Shown in pieces: positions 21,661 through 32,778 of a DNA stretch of 64,000 bases (position 1 is the stretch's first letter; every line of letters starts with the position of its first letter). Source of the stretch: Pollenia angustigena (Eukaryota > Arthropoda > Insecta > Diptera > Polleniidae). The position numbers and the translations under genes are program-made. The stretch lies in assembly GCA_930367215.1 (NCBI GenBank), contig OV884059.1, positions 48,206,957-48,270,956 of the forward strand, read 5' to 3'. The notes below the pieces were generated by a model. That model worked only from the letters and a program-made list of their open reading frames with translations. It did no database searches and was not told the origin of the DNA.

Positions 21661-22678
21661 ACATCCATGGGCTCTGGTTGAGGGGGAATTGGTGGATTTT
21701 GGAACCTCGGAAAATTCTGTCCTTGTGGGAAGCGATTTGGAGCTTGGTTGTTGTAATTCCGTCCATTCTCATGTATTGGTCTGTCATTGTTGATACTCCT
21801 ATTATTATAATTATTTTGGTTTTGTCTGTTTTCGTTATAGTCGCGTCTGTCATTGTTCGTATTCCTATTATTATAGTTTTGTCTGTTTTCGTTATGGTCA
21901 CGTCTGTCATTGTTTATGTCCCTATTATTATAGTTTTGTCTGTTTTCTATTATGTCTGTTATGTTCCTATTATTATAGTTTTGTCCGTTTTCGTTATTGT
22001 TGCGTCTGTTGTTGTAATGACGTGGGTTGCCCTGTGTATTATTATAACTATCTATTTGTCTGTGGCTCTGTTGGTCATTCGGTCTTCTATTGAATCTATT
22101 AAAAGGTTTCCCGTTTATATCTAAATCGACGTTCCCTGCTTCGAACAAAATGTTCATGGCCGTTTCTAGGGAATTGGGATTCCTGCATGTAAGTATGGTT
22201 CCCATTGCCTCTGGGATTTTTGACTTGAATATATTGAGAGCGCTTCGCATGTTATTATCAGCAATGGCGTTCATTGCAGCACCTTTACCAAACATGGTCA
22301 TCGTTTTGTTATTGAGGCGTCTTAGTTTGTTCTTTATTTCATTAAAGAATTCTATACTATTGGTTTTGAAAGTTGTTGCCCTTAACTCGTTAAACAATTC
22401 GTCAGGAGACAATCGTTCTCCAAAGTTATTAATCAATACTTCCTTTATTTCTTCCCATGTGATTGCTTTGCAATTGATTTCAATTACCTCTCTTGCCTTA
22501 TTCTTAAGCTTACTTTTTAGAAAAGATCTGTTGGGATAGATGATTGTATCCCTGCAAAAGGGGCTGAAATCTGTCTATTAAACTTATAAAGGTATGGAGG
22601 TCTTTATAATCCCCAGTAAATTCTGGTAAATTTGAAAGATATTTAACAGCTATATTGATCTGTACCAACTCAGCCATT
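21606..22678 (-). pseudogene. gag: capsid-like region and Asn/Arg-rich repeats, one frameshift
   Basis: The likely start is ATG 22678 (MAELVQINIAVKYL), followed by a capsid-like helical region (LPEFTGDYKDLHTFI). A one-base shift near 22530 moves the frame to the one open from 22436 to 21606. The C-terminal third is a degenerate tandem array built on NRQNYNNRN and NNDRRDYNE units, strongly basic and polar, in place of a zinc knuckle, as in errantivirus Gag. It ends PTASRENYHV, and protease lies in another frame across this boundary, consistent with programmed frameshifting between gag and pol. The protein would package element RNA. Confidence 0.85.
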
Positions 22679-23154
22679 TTTAAACTTTTCTATGTGGACT
22701 ATAAAAAAAAAAATTCCTACTCAACAATTTGGTTGTATATTTCTATATTTTTTTTTTTTTTAAAGGAATTTAGCTGTATATTATTTATATATATTTATGT
22801 ATACAATTAAAGAAAATTTAAATGATATCAAATGCTTAATATATTACTTGTTAATGATGGTCTTTTTCCGGTCGGTCGTCTATACAATGGTTCTTTCTCT
22901 CTCAGGGATAACGCTTCCTTTTGGTTCCCAATTCTCGGCACGGTTCACTGTTGTTTTTAAATTCTGATAAGTGTCTTCTTCGGATTAAAGGATTCTGCTT
23001 TGGTATTTAATTGCAATAGCACTTCTTTAGTTTCTTACACTATTTTGTATTTATTTGCATTTATGTTGTTGTTTCGGTTTTGTTTTTCGGTATATTGACT
23101 ACTTTGTTAAAGTTTTTTGGTAACACTGTGCATGAAATTGACACTTTTTTTCGT
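22679..23154 (-). other. LTR element leader, gag-proximal part
   Basis: AT-rich untranslated leader between gag and the long inverted-repeat insertion. I see no coding region and no clear repeat. Confidence 0.5.
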
Positions 23155-25091
23155 GACAAGCCGGGCACATGGCGTTTTAACATAATTCGAGGACGCTGAA
23201 TCCAGTGGTGCGGTTTTTTCAGATTGGCTCTGGTTTTCGAGATATACCGTTATTTCGAAAATGGAGGAGGTTGCACAACATATATTCGCGTAACTCAAAA
23301 ACGCTTTAGCTTATTGAAAAACTAAAAAAAACCGAAATTTCGCAATAAAATTTACTTTAAGAACGCTAAAACTCTTTTTCTAATATGAGTAGTCGTTATT
23401 GAAACATAATTTTTTTTTTTTGAAAAAAAAATTAATTTTTTTATCAAAATTTTGAAATTTTTGTTTTTTAAAAATTCAAAAAATTAAAAAAATGCAGCTA
23501 GGCTTCTAAGTTTTTGCAGACTTATAAAAAACGAAGCTAAAAACAAAACAAGTCATAAATGATTAAAATCTGTTTGCAACTTTTAATTTTATTCACAAAA
23601 GTCGACAAATTTTACTTAATTTAAGAATTTCATAAAACGCAATATTTGTATGGGAGCCCCCTAAGGGATGGTGATAAAGGGAAAGTATAATTTGAGAAAA
23701 TGTTAAGAAAAAAAAAAAAACTAATGGAGGCCAGTCATACATTTTATCATCCTAGGGGCAACTCCTGGGCATTGATGGGACTTTTTCTTCAATGTATTTC
23801 TAGTCTGCATTGAACATTTTGTATAGAAGCCCCCTTAAGGAATGGAGATAGCGGGTGGGTATGTTAGAAATAAATGATTGAGATGAAAAATAAAGTGGGG
23901 TTGGTCATACATTTCATCCATCTAGGGGCATCCTAGGCGCTGCAGGGGCCAAATTTAAGGCTAGGGTTCTACGCATATAAAAAACAAAGTTCCAAATAAA
24001 ATAAGCTATAAGTGATTTAAGTCTGTCTACAACTTTTAATTTTTTCATAATAGATGAAATAAATTCACACAAAATTTTGTTACATGGAAATATGCAAACA
24101 TATTTGACGTTGTCAGTTTATATTAAATTATTTCATTCGAAAAGTTTTTCAATTACATAACTTTAATAACTTGGGGAAAGTTGAAGATAACGTCAGATAT
24201 ATTATTTTTCATTTAACATAGTTAATTTTTGTAGTATTTCTGTACTTATATAATTTCGTATATCATTTTCGTTAGTCATTAAAATGTTTGATTTTAAAAT
24301 AATTTTTTACATAGTTTTATAGGTGATTTTTAATATAAAATTTAATTTCTAAATTGTTTGCAATGGCAAATACGTATACTTATTAATTATAATTAAATAT
24401 TAATTATACGTAATTTGTAACAAATATATATAATTATATAATTTTAGACTCCATATAAATTATATTCTTCATATATATTGAAGAAAAGGTTCCAAAACTG
24501 CCTAGGAGTCACTCCTAGTGGTATAAAATGTATGACTGGCCTCCATTAGTTTTTTGTTCTTAACATTTTCTCAAATTATACTTTCCCTTTATCACCATCC
24601 CTTAGGGGGCTCCCATACAAATATTGCGTTTTATGAAATTTTTAAATTAATTAAAATTTGTCGACTTTTGTGAATAAAATCAAAAGTTGCAAACAGATTT
24701 TAATCATTTATGACTTGTTTTGTTTCTAGCTTCGTTTTTTATAAGTCTGCAAAAAATTAGAAGCCTAGCAGCATTTTTTAATTTTTTATGAATTTTTAAA
24801 AAACAAAAATTTCGAAATTTTGATAAAAAAATTAATTTTTTTTTCAAAAAAAAAAATTATGTTTCAATAACGACTACTCATATTAGAAAAATTTTATTGC
24901 GGAATTTCGATTTTTTTAGTAATTTCAATAAACTAAACCGTTTTTGAGTTACGCGAACATATGTTGTGCAACCTCCTCCATTTTCGAAATAACGGTATAT
25001 CTCGAAAACCAGAGCCAATCTGAAAAAACCGCGGCCACCACTGGATTCAGCGTCCCCGAATTATGTTAAAACGCCATGTGCCCGGCTTGTC
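23155..25091. mobile_element. Long-terminal-inverted-repeat element in the LTR leader
   Basis: GACAAGCCGGGCACATGGCG at the left end is matched in inverse at the right end. The two arms stay complementary for roughly 600 bp each (about 23155-23790 and 24490-25091), around a spacer of about 700 bp. Shared landmarks include the AACCTCCTCCATTTTCGAAAT segment and the GGGGGCTCCCATACAAATAT segment. No transposase is encoded, and a target duplication is not clear. It may be a foldback-like element or a long-TIR MITE. Confidence 0.8.
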
Positions 25092-26116
25092 TGTTTTTTC
25101 AACTAGCATAGTGTAATCAACCGGATTTTCTTTTGTTATTAATTACACTTATAAATGCTGTTATTCTATTTTCTTGAGTATGATAAGCTTTTTTTCGCTT
25201 TAACTAAGTTTTTATTTTTATTTAATTAGGAGTATTTCTTTCCTTTTTATACCCTTCACCACAGGTGTAAAAGGGTATATATAAGTTTGTCATAACGTTT
25301 GTAATTTCCACAATATTGATTTTAGACCCCATAAAGTATATATATTTTGGGTCCATATGAGAAGAGAAGTTGATTTAACGATGTCCGTCTGTCCGTCTGT
25401 CCGTCTTACGTTTGATATGTGTTTTCCGGATAATCCAGACATGATAGCGGCTAGGTTGTTTTACATTTATGTCACGTATAGTCCACCATTTCTTGCTATT
25501 GAAATTCAGCAAGATCGGTCCACAAATGGCTGAGATATGATCAAAAAACCACGACTGCCTCTAATTTTTTCCAAAAATCCCTTGTTGTTGTTGTATTTTT
25601 ATTGCTTTTTTCTGTATATCTGGAGAACGGTAAGAGCCAAAGTTTCCAAATTGGGTACACACATTTTGGTTGTCAATACACACCACCCTACAAAATGTGG
25701 GCGGGATGGGAGAAGTGGGCGTGGTACCTCCCGTACAAAAAAAAGTAAAAATTTTATAAAAACCTTAATTTTAGGGCTGTCATATGTCCTATAGATATGA
25801 CTTATATACCAAAATATCGGAAATTTTTAGTAGAACATATTTTATAAAGAACTCGGGAAAATCGGTTCAGATACAAAAAAGTTATGACCAAAATTATTTT
25901 TTTTTTTTTTAAATACCCATTTTCGGTAACCATGGATCTTCTCGAGTCCAAGTTTTATAAATTTCTTGCTCAACACGTCGGTATATAAATCTGTCAAATC
26001 GGTTAAAAAATGGCTGAGTTATAATCAAAATACTGAAATCCCAAAAGTTACTCTTTTTTATAATTAAGTTTGTTTTTTTTATAATTAAGATTGCTTAAAT
26101 ATATGTACACATATGT

Positions 26117-26120
<4 letters not shown>

Positions 26121-26166
<46 letters not shown>
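26121..26166. repeat. (AT)n microsatellite
   Basis: About 23 uninterrupted AT units inside the TATACCC repeat. The corresponding site in copy 2 and in the second tandem sub-block is much shorter, so this is a local expansion. Confidence 0.95.
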
Positions 26167-26169
<3 letters not shown>

Positions 26170-26877
26170 TAAAAGCCAATTTAATGGAAATGTTATTTTT
26201 AAGCACGTTGGTATATAAATCTGCCAAATCGGTTAAAAATGGTTAAGTTATGTGCAAAATACTCCAAAAAAGGACTAAAAACATTAACATTTTTATAAAA
26301 ACTAAAATTTTACAGCTGTATTATGACCTATTCATACGTTTTAAAAATTGTATAAAAACCTAAATTTTAGGGCTGTCATATGTCCTATGGAAATGACTTA
26401 TATACCAAAATATCGGAAATTTTAAGTAGAACATATTTTATAAAGAACTCGGGAAAACCGGTTTTTTTTTAAATACCCATTTTCGGTAGCCATGGATCTT
26501 CCCGAGTCCAAGTTTTATAACACAAATAAATGGTAAATTTCTTGCTAAACACGTCGGTGTATAAATCTGTCAAATCGGTTAAAAAATGGCTGAGTTATAA
26601 TCAAAATACTGAAATCCCAAAAGTTACTCTTTTTTATAATTAAGTTTGTTTTTTATTTTATAATTAAGTTTGTTTTTTTTATAATTAAGTTTGCTTAAAT
26701 ATATGTACAAATATGTAGGTATATATATATATATATATGCCTATAAGCCAATTTAATGGAAATATTATTTTTAAGCACATTGGTATATAAATCTGCCAAA
26801 TCGGTTAAAAATGGTTAAGTTATGTGCAAAATACTCCAAAAAAGGACTAAAAACATTAACATTTTTATAAAAACTTA

Positions 26878-26994
26878 CCCCCATATTCATAAAAAATATT
26901 TTTATTTTATTGGAGGTTTATTGAACACATTTTCATAGGAAATTCGTTCAATAAACCTCCAATAAAACAAAAATATTTTTTATGAATATGGGGG
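26878..26994. mobile_element. 117-bp palindromic MITE, TA duplication
   Basis: Almost the whole length is a perfect hairpin: CCCCCATATTCATAAAAAAT and its complement at the two ends, with ATTGGAGGTTTATTGAAC near the loop. TA flanks both sides. Copy 2 of the host repeat lacks it, confirming an insertion. It resembles a Tc1/mariner-type MITE. Confidence 0.85.
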
Positions 26995-27505
26995 TAAAAT
27001 TTTAGAGCTGTATTATGACCTATTCATACGTTTTAGATATCAAAATATCGGAAATCTTTAGAAAAACTCGGAATATCGGTAAAAAAAAAAGTAATGTCAA
27101 AAATATAGTTTTTTTTTAAAACCTATTTTCGTGAACCATAGAACTTCCCGACTACAAGTTTTATCACCAAAGTAAATGGTAATTTTATACTTTAAGATGT
27201 CGGCATGACCAAATACTGAAATTCGATCAAAACTTAACGTGCTATATATTAATTAAACTTTTAATATATTTAATAGCACGCAATCATGTGCAAATAATTA
27301 AATAAAACTAAACGATATATATTTTATAAATATACATGTATATATACATGTATTTAAATATATATATATAAACTTCTGTTCTTTCCAAACCATGGTGAAG
27401 GGTATATAAGATTCGGCATAGCCGAATATAGCACTCTTACTTGTTTTTATATAAAATTGTTCACTTCTTTTTCTAAAAAAAAAATTTCCTTTTATGGTTT
27501 TATAA

Positions 27506-27956
27506 GACTTGGTCTTTCTTTTATATAAACTTTCCACTTTAAAATTTTGGAATTGGCCTTTCCTTGTTTTGTTTTATTTTTATAAGAATTGGTCTTTCTT
27601 TTATATAAAACTTTCTACTTTACAATTTTTGGAATTGGTCTTTCCTTGCTTTATTTTTATAAGAATTGGTCTTTCTTTTATATAAAACTTTCACTTTACA
27701 CGGATAATTAAAAATCTCTGGAATTTGTCTTTCCTTGTTTTGTTTTATTTTTATAAGAATTGGTCTTTCTTTTATATAAAACTTTTCACTTTACAGGGAT
27801 AAAAAATAAAAAAAAATTTTTATGGAATTGGTCTTTCCTTGGTTTTGTAAACACTTTTCACTAAAAAAAAAAATTTTGGAATTGGTCTTTCCTTGGTTTT
27901 ATTTTAGTTTTTAATAAATAACACTTTTCACTAAAAATTTTTGAATTGGTGTTTCC
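27506..27956 (-). repeat. Tenfold GAATTGGTCTTTCC motif array in the LTR leader
   Basis: Ten copies of GAATTGGTCTTTC(C/T) or one-base variants start near 27506, 27550, 27586, 27632, 27663, 27721, 27757, 27825, 27879 and 27943, separated by AT-rich spacers. On the element's coding strand the motif is GGAAAGACCAATTC. The array lies just downstream of the 5' LTR, the place where the gypsy element carries its repeated Su(Hw) insulator sites. The motif differs from Su(Hw), so any insulator role is inference. Confidence 0.85.
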
Positions 27957-28024
27957 GTTTTTTTATTTTTCACCCTTTAAAGTGTTTTGTTTTAATTAAT
28001 CCGTTTTGATGACATTAATATGCC

Positions 28025-28042
28025 ATCCCATCCTCGTCGCCA
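28025..28042 (-). other. Primer-binding site
   Basis: Immediately after the 5' LTR on the minus strand the sequence reads TGGCGACGAGGATGGGAT, starting TGG as tRNA-primed sites do (complement of a 3' CCA). A serine tRNA is a plausible primer, but I cannot verify the match. Confidence 0.6.
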
Positions 28043-28430
28043 GTTAACTTATTCTATGTTCTTCTCACTAAAAACAATAACCACACTTGTATTTTTGGAG
28101 GTTGAATCAAAACTGTCCCTTTATTTTTTACATTTTTCTTTTTATAATTAATTTTAATACTTAAACATATTGAAATATTTTATAATAATAAAATAAAATA
28201 AATTTTTTGTGTGTAATAGTTTCGCTTCACACAAAAACTTGGTAGACGTTGTGTCAGCAATTTTAAATGAAGTCAGAATTAAATTAATTTAAATTAATTT
28301 GCTATGATTGTTTTCGTAAAGAAAAATAGAATTGAATAAAATGAATTTACTAAATGCTGACCTATATAAAAAAAATACTTTTTTTTGTAATAGTTAAAAA
28401 ATACTTTTATTGATAGGGGTTACTATAACT
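28042..28430 (-). repeat. 5' LTR (right in plus coordinates)
   Basis: 389 bp with AGTTAAC and ATAACT ends. It is homologous to 16528-16986 but shorter by about 70 bp and diverged in several places, which marks an old insertion. Confidence 0.9.
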
Positions 28431-28644
28431 CTTAAGCTCATCAAATTTAATGTTCATGAAATTATTTTTATGAAGAAAGGAATTTTACAACATGAAAATT
28501 AATAAAATTGTTATTGAACATGTCAGGGTAACCTGCCGGCCAGGGTTCGAGCCCGGCTACAGTCAATTTTAATTAATTTTCATGTTGTAAAATTCCTTTC
28601 TTCATAAAAATAATTTAATGAAAATTAAATTTGATGAACTTAAG
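28431..28644. repeat. Hairpin with pol III B-box-like loop
   Basis: Arms of about 70 bp (28431-28505 and about 28570-28644) are nearly complementary, including GGAATTTTACAACATGAAAA and its inverse, and both ends read CTTAAG. The unpaired centre contains GGTTCGAGCCC (28544-28554), a close match to the tRNA/SINE B-box consensus, within a T-arm-like fold that has one mismatch. No A-box or full tRNA fold was found. Confidence 0.6.
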
Positions 28645-28884
28645 TCTATGTTGCAAGTTGAATTTTTTAGCATTAAGTGAGGTATATTGCTTTGTATGAA
28701 TACAAAAATCCGTTAAGTCTCACAAACTGCGCTGCCAAATAGCGGTAAAATAAAGCAATTCTTCGCGTTCTCTTTGGTTATCTTTCTCAGATAAACTGCT
28801 GTTAGTCAAGATTTTTAAAGCAAAATTCATTTGTTTTTCTAAACTATACGTAGTATATGTATAATTTAATAGAAACAACCTCTT
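28645..28884. other. Spacer without recognised features
   Basis: AT-rich sequence between the hairpin and the small MITE; nothing identifiable. Confidence 0.5.
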
Positions 28885-29037
28885 ATGCTTGGTACACACA
28901 GTGCAATCTACATGCAATCTGTTTCAATGCAACCTCAAAATATCAAAGCGTTTTGATGTTGATGCAATCTGGAATGAATGAAAATGAATTTAATTCACTG
29001 GATTGCGTAAACGTGTTGCATAGTGTGTACCCAGCAT
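28885..29037. mobile_element. 153-bp MITE, ATGCTGGGTACACAC ends, copy 2
   Basis: Same family as 15653-15805, with one changed base in the left end (ATGCTTGG). TTA flanks both sides here, favouring a PIF/Harbinger-type 3-bp duplication. Confidence 0.83.
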
Positions 29038-29240
29038 TACCGTACATGCTTAGAACAAATAATTTCCATGTACTGTGAGCGTCAAAAGTGTACAACTGGT
29101 TTTACAATACAAAAAGTGTTATTTATTAAAAAAGAATTTAAAATTTTAGAGTCTATTATCATTTACAAAACTTTAGAAAATGTTACTACAATATATTAAA
29201 AAGTAATTTCAATTTTTGGGAATACAAAATTTTAATTTTA

Positions 29241-29971
29241 AAAGATTTTGTTATTCGTGCTTAATTCCCAGTTTTTATTCTTGATAAAAACACTTGAAAT
29301 TTATTGCTGATGGGATAAGCTATTCCTATGCGCATTTCACTTGTTGCTTAGGCCAGATTATCAGGAAACTTCATCCATAAAGATTTTAGAAAAACTAAAG
29401 ATATTAAACCAAATAAAACTGTTAAACGTATAAGACTTATAGCAACAGCTCTACTTGTAATAATATCAAAGTTTAAACAAAACACATCAACAATAAACAG
29501 TGGGTTTATCTTATCTTACATTACCCACTACAATTAGTTGAAATTCTCTCAACATTAACTGTAGTTGTAAGTAGGTTAAGAAAAACAAAATAAAAATAAC
29601 AACAACTTACAAAAGATGTTGTCAATAAAGTGTTTTTTAAGGCCGTGCACTTGCCTGTTTAATATCAAAAAGTAATTTCAATTTTTGGGAAGTAAGATGA
29701 GATAAACCCACTGTTTATTGTTGATGTGTTTTGTTTAAACTTTGATATTAGTACAAGTAGAGCTGTTGCTATAAGTCTTATACGTTTAACAGTTTTATTT
29801 GGTTTAATATCTTTAATTTTTCTAAAATCTTTATGGATGAAGTTTGCTGATGATCTGGCCTAAGCAACCAGTGAAATGAGCATAGGAATAGCTTATCCCA
29901 TCAACAATAAATTTCAAGTGTTTTTATCAAGAATAAAAACTGGGAATTAAGCACGAATAACAAAATCTTTT
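29241..29971. repeat. Inverted pair of MITEs (large foldback)
   Basis: Left arm about 29241-29518 and right arm about 29692-29971 are nearly perfect complements (ends AAAGATTTTGTTATTCGTGC, inner ends around GTGGGTTTATCTTATCTTAC). The spacer is about 170 bp. Single-arm relatives occur at 48816-49111 and 58704-58999 with 8-bp target duplications, so each arm is a mobile unit. A direct repeat AAAAGTAATTTCAATTTTTG occurs at about 29198 and 29669. Confidence 0.82.
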
Positions 29972-30059
29972 GAAATGTTATTACAATATAAAATTGAACA
30001 TTTTAAAAACTTCAAAACAACAAAAACCGTACAATAAAAACAAATTTACTCCGTTTTTA

Positions 30060-30420
30060 ACGCCTCAAAAACACTGTACAGTTTCAAAATACCAAGAAAA
30101 TTTAAGTGGTTAATTGTTTGTTTGATTTCTGTATGCTCTTATAACTGCTTCCAGTCTCTTTGTCATCGATTCCACCAATTTTAAAGTTAGCTCAGTAGAC
30201 ATTTTTGGCCTCCTTCCCGCAGAAATTCCTTTAGAGAGTGTTTGCTGCTTATGTTTTTTTAATTTGTCTGTCCAAATGCTCCCAAAATGTTTAGTTTAGT
30301 TGGTATCGAGCGACTATTGGGCTGATGTAGGTGTTTTGGAACATATTACAAAAGCCAACCCTATAACGCTTCACTATAGATACTGTATTTTTCCGTTTAA
30401 GTTTCTTATATCTACCTTTT
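30060..30420 (-). pseudogene. Tc1-type transposase C-terminal fragment, heavily decayed
   Basis: Minus-strand frames show WTDKLKKHKQQTL and ELTLKLVESMTKRLEAVIRA, equivalent to the C-terminal region after the last catalytic residue of Tc1 transposases. Stops and frame changes are frequent. The catalytic core is not recognisable. Confidence 0.6.
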
Positions 30421-32453
30421 ATTACGTTTTTTTTTTGTCCAACATACTTTTGTCAAATTTTTGAGCAACGTATTTTTTACAGAAGTCTCATCAAATTTGG
30501 CAAAGTAGAAAATTAACTTTTTATAACTAACATAAGACTAGTTGCATTCGAAAACAAGCAGAACACTTTATTTTGACGCTCACTGCAAATATAATTTTAG
30601 TATATGTGACAGTTTCAGTTAAAAGGGACCTACACTGATAGAAAAGGCGTCATAGCGCTGATGTATTTTGACATCAGTACTATGACAAGTGTCTTCGTTT
30701 TTGACCCCATGACACTTTTCATCATAGTGATTTCAACCTTAACATCACTTGGCCAAAGTGTCATCAGGGTCAAAATGAAATTATGTCATCAACGGGATGA
30801 CACATCGGAGAAAGGACACATTTTCATCAATTTAATGACAGTTTGTCATTAAGTCAAAGTCAGTGGAATTGACTTAACTCAAAGTGAAAGAATATTATTA
30901 CATATTTACTTACCCGTTACATATGTTTGTTTCAAGTTTGTAGAATTACGACCTTTGTTAACAGCAGAACTTTCAATAATAAGACACCAGCACCATGCCC
31001 CATATGGTTTTCGTAATCATTCTACTGTAAAAAATTGATGTATTTAACTAAATAATTTAAAAGAATAGAATATAGGAATTTTTTGCTTCTTATAATACAT
31101 TGTAATCATGAAAATAATGTTAATAAAATACAAAATGTGGCATCAAATTGATGTCACTATAGTCATAAAATAGATGACACGTAAAAAATTACAAAATTGT
31201 ACGAACACGTTAGTCATTGGCTTGATGTTACTTTTTGCATCATTGACACCATTTGTAGTAACATTGATGTCACAATTCTGATGTTACACAGAAAAAATTA
31301 TTGCCGAATTATTTTCAAACAAACGCTTGTTTGAAAATTTTTTTAATTTCTTAAATTATTTTACTGATTCAAACAATATTTTTGTTTGATTTTTATTTAA
31401 CCAACAAAAATGTGGACAACTCTTCAAAACTATAATAAACGCGTTATTCGTGTCAAATTTTCATAATTTTGTATGAAATATTTAACGCTCTTTAATGTTG
31501 TCGTCTTTTTGCATTTTTTTGTTTGATCGTAAGCAACTATAAGAAAAACAATAGCAGAAACAACATTACAAGAAACAAAATCCCGTATTCAATTTTTTCA
31601 AACTGTTTACTTAAATACATCTATTTGATATGTAATATCAATTAAAGACCTGCACAGATACATCTGTTTATATCTGTTTCTGTGCTTTTTCTAAAGTGGA
31701 TGCGTATGGATGAGTGCTCTTGTGTTTCTGATATAAGTTGATGTTGATATGATTTGCAAAAGAGTGGATGTAAGTTGATAAAAAAGCGAAAGAGAGTATC
31801 ATATCTGCTAATATCTGTTTCGCAAAAGCAGATGCTAGTGGATACTGATGGAATACAATAAGTTACTTATTGTACGATACCGTTATTTTCAATTATTTTT
31901 CAACGCAAAAGAGCCGACCCTTTGGCTGGTTAAAAAATAATTTTTTACAAAAACAAAATATGTACACATGAACAGTTATTTTTTCAATCCTTTTTGCGTG
32001 ATGTGTTTCGAGCACAAAAAAAAAACAAACAAAAAAACTTTACAAGAACAAAATGTGTTGCTTGTTTTTTTGGAAGGCAAACATTTTTGAAATTTTCGGT
32101 ACCAATATGTATTTTGTTTGTGTAAAAAATTCTTTCATGAAATTGAAAGATCGCGTTTTCTTCGTTCAAGTGCCAAGTAGACAAATATTATTGAAAAAAA
32201 AATTCTGAAAGAACTGAACACGTGTGCATACTTTGTGTTTGTAAAAAATAAAAACTAGCAGGAAGCGTTGTGATCAGGCCTACCATATTTACCAATAAAT
32301 CTGCATTTCGACGATTTTTTTCCTCTAAATTATCAAAGTGCTTATTTTTTGATAAACACTTACAGCACGGTAATTTTTGGTTTGTTTAATACAAATTATT
32401 AATTTTGGGTAACTTGTTACACAAAGAGACAACTTTTATCAATTTAGCGCTTA

Positions 32454-32778
32454 AGCTGGAGGGCCACACCACGCGTAACTCGCTTTTTCGCAGCATACGC
32501 AGCTGTCAAAAAAGTAGAATCTGTGTAGTTATACGTAGTAAATTACATGCACAAAAGCGTAGATGCCTTGAGGCGAAAAATAGGTTTACTTTCTACTTTT
32601 ATAAGCGTCACAAGCAGCGTTCGAACAAATCAGCTGTTTTTAACAAATTAAATTTTATTTTTACTTGTGCTGCTGCTGCATAAAAAGCGTTGCATGTAAC
32701 TTGAAACTTAGAACGCAAGTGAGGTTGTAAAACCATGCGCTGCGTGGAGGCGAAAACGCGTGGTATGGACCTCCAGCT
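32454..32778. mobile_element. PIF/Harbinger-like MITE, TTA duplication
   Basis: Ends AGCTGGAGGGCCACACCACG and, inverted, AGCTGGAGGTCCATACCACG, flanked by TTA at 32451-32453 and 32779-32781. Copy A keeps the empty site GCGCTTATACTT. 325 bp, non-coding, more GC-rich than its surroundings. Confidence 0.88.

Larger units (their letters stand above)
25248..27448 (+). mobile_element. Dispersed TATACCC repeat, copy 1
   Basis: It runs from TATACCCTTCACCAC to CTCTTACTTGTTTTT and is nearly identical, in opposite orientation, to 38220-40298. The first 300 bp hold a CCCCATAAAGTATATATATT core and a GTCCGTCTGTCCGTCTGTCC run, reminiscent of a widespread fly repeat whose family I cannot name securely. Two tandem sub-blocks of about 540 bp, each with CCCATTTTCGGTA and CCAAATCGGTTAAAAA segments, fill the middle. 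The right end has a small hairpin ATTCGGCATAGCCGAAT. There are no coding motifs. Confidence 0.78.
16528..28430 (-). mobile_element. Gypsy/errantivirus-type LTR retrotransposon, minus strand, with nested insertions
   Basis: Two LTRs starting AGTTAAC and ending ATAACT bound the element, which is flanked by CTTAAG on both sides (16522-16527 and 28431-28436). In the minus direction the order is 5' LTR, primer-binding site, repetitive leader, gag, protease-RT-RNaseH-integrase, env remnant, polypurine tract, 3' LTR. Subtracting two large insertions in the leader (23155-25091 and 25248-27448) leaves about 7.8 kb, a normal length for this group. Each coding region carries frameshifts, stops or deletions, and the two LTRs differ by substitutions and by a block of about 70 bp, so the copy is old. 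Confidence 0.93.
29073..30585 (-). mobile_element. Tc1-like element relic with CAGTGAGCGTCAAAA ends
   Basis: Inverted ends CTGTGAGCGTCAAAAGTG (left) and CAGTGAGCGTCAAAA (right, read inward) bound the relic; TA flanks the left end and CA the right. Decayed minus-strand transposase sequence (about 30060-30420) includes LTLKLVESMTKRLEAVI, matching the C-terminal helix of Tc1 transposases. The relic is interrupted by an inverted MITE pair (29241-29971). Confidence 0.72.

Noticed and set aside
21612..22539. Long plus-strand frames over gag (21612-22124 and 22090-22539)
   Set aside because: They are antisense shadows of the Asn/Arg-rich gag repeats; the hydrophobic Ile/Val content is the mirror of AAT/AAC-rich codons.
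28520..28570. Possible tRNA gene
   Set aside because: Only a B-box/T-arm-like piece is present; no acceptor, D or anticodon arm could be folded.
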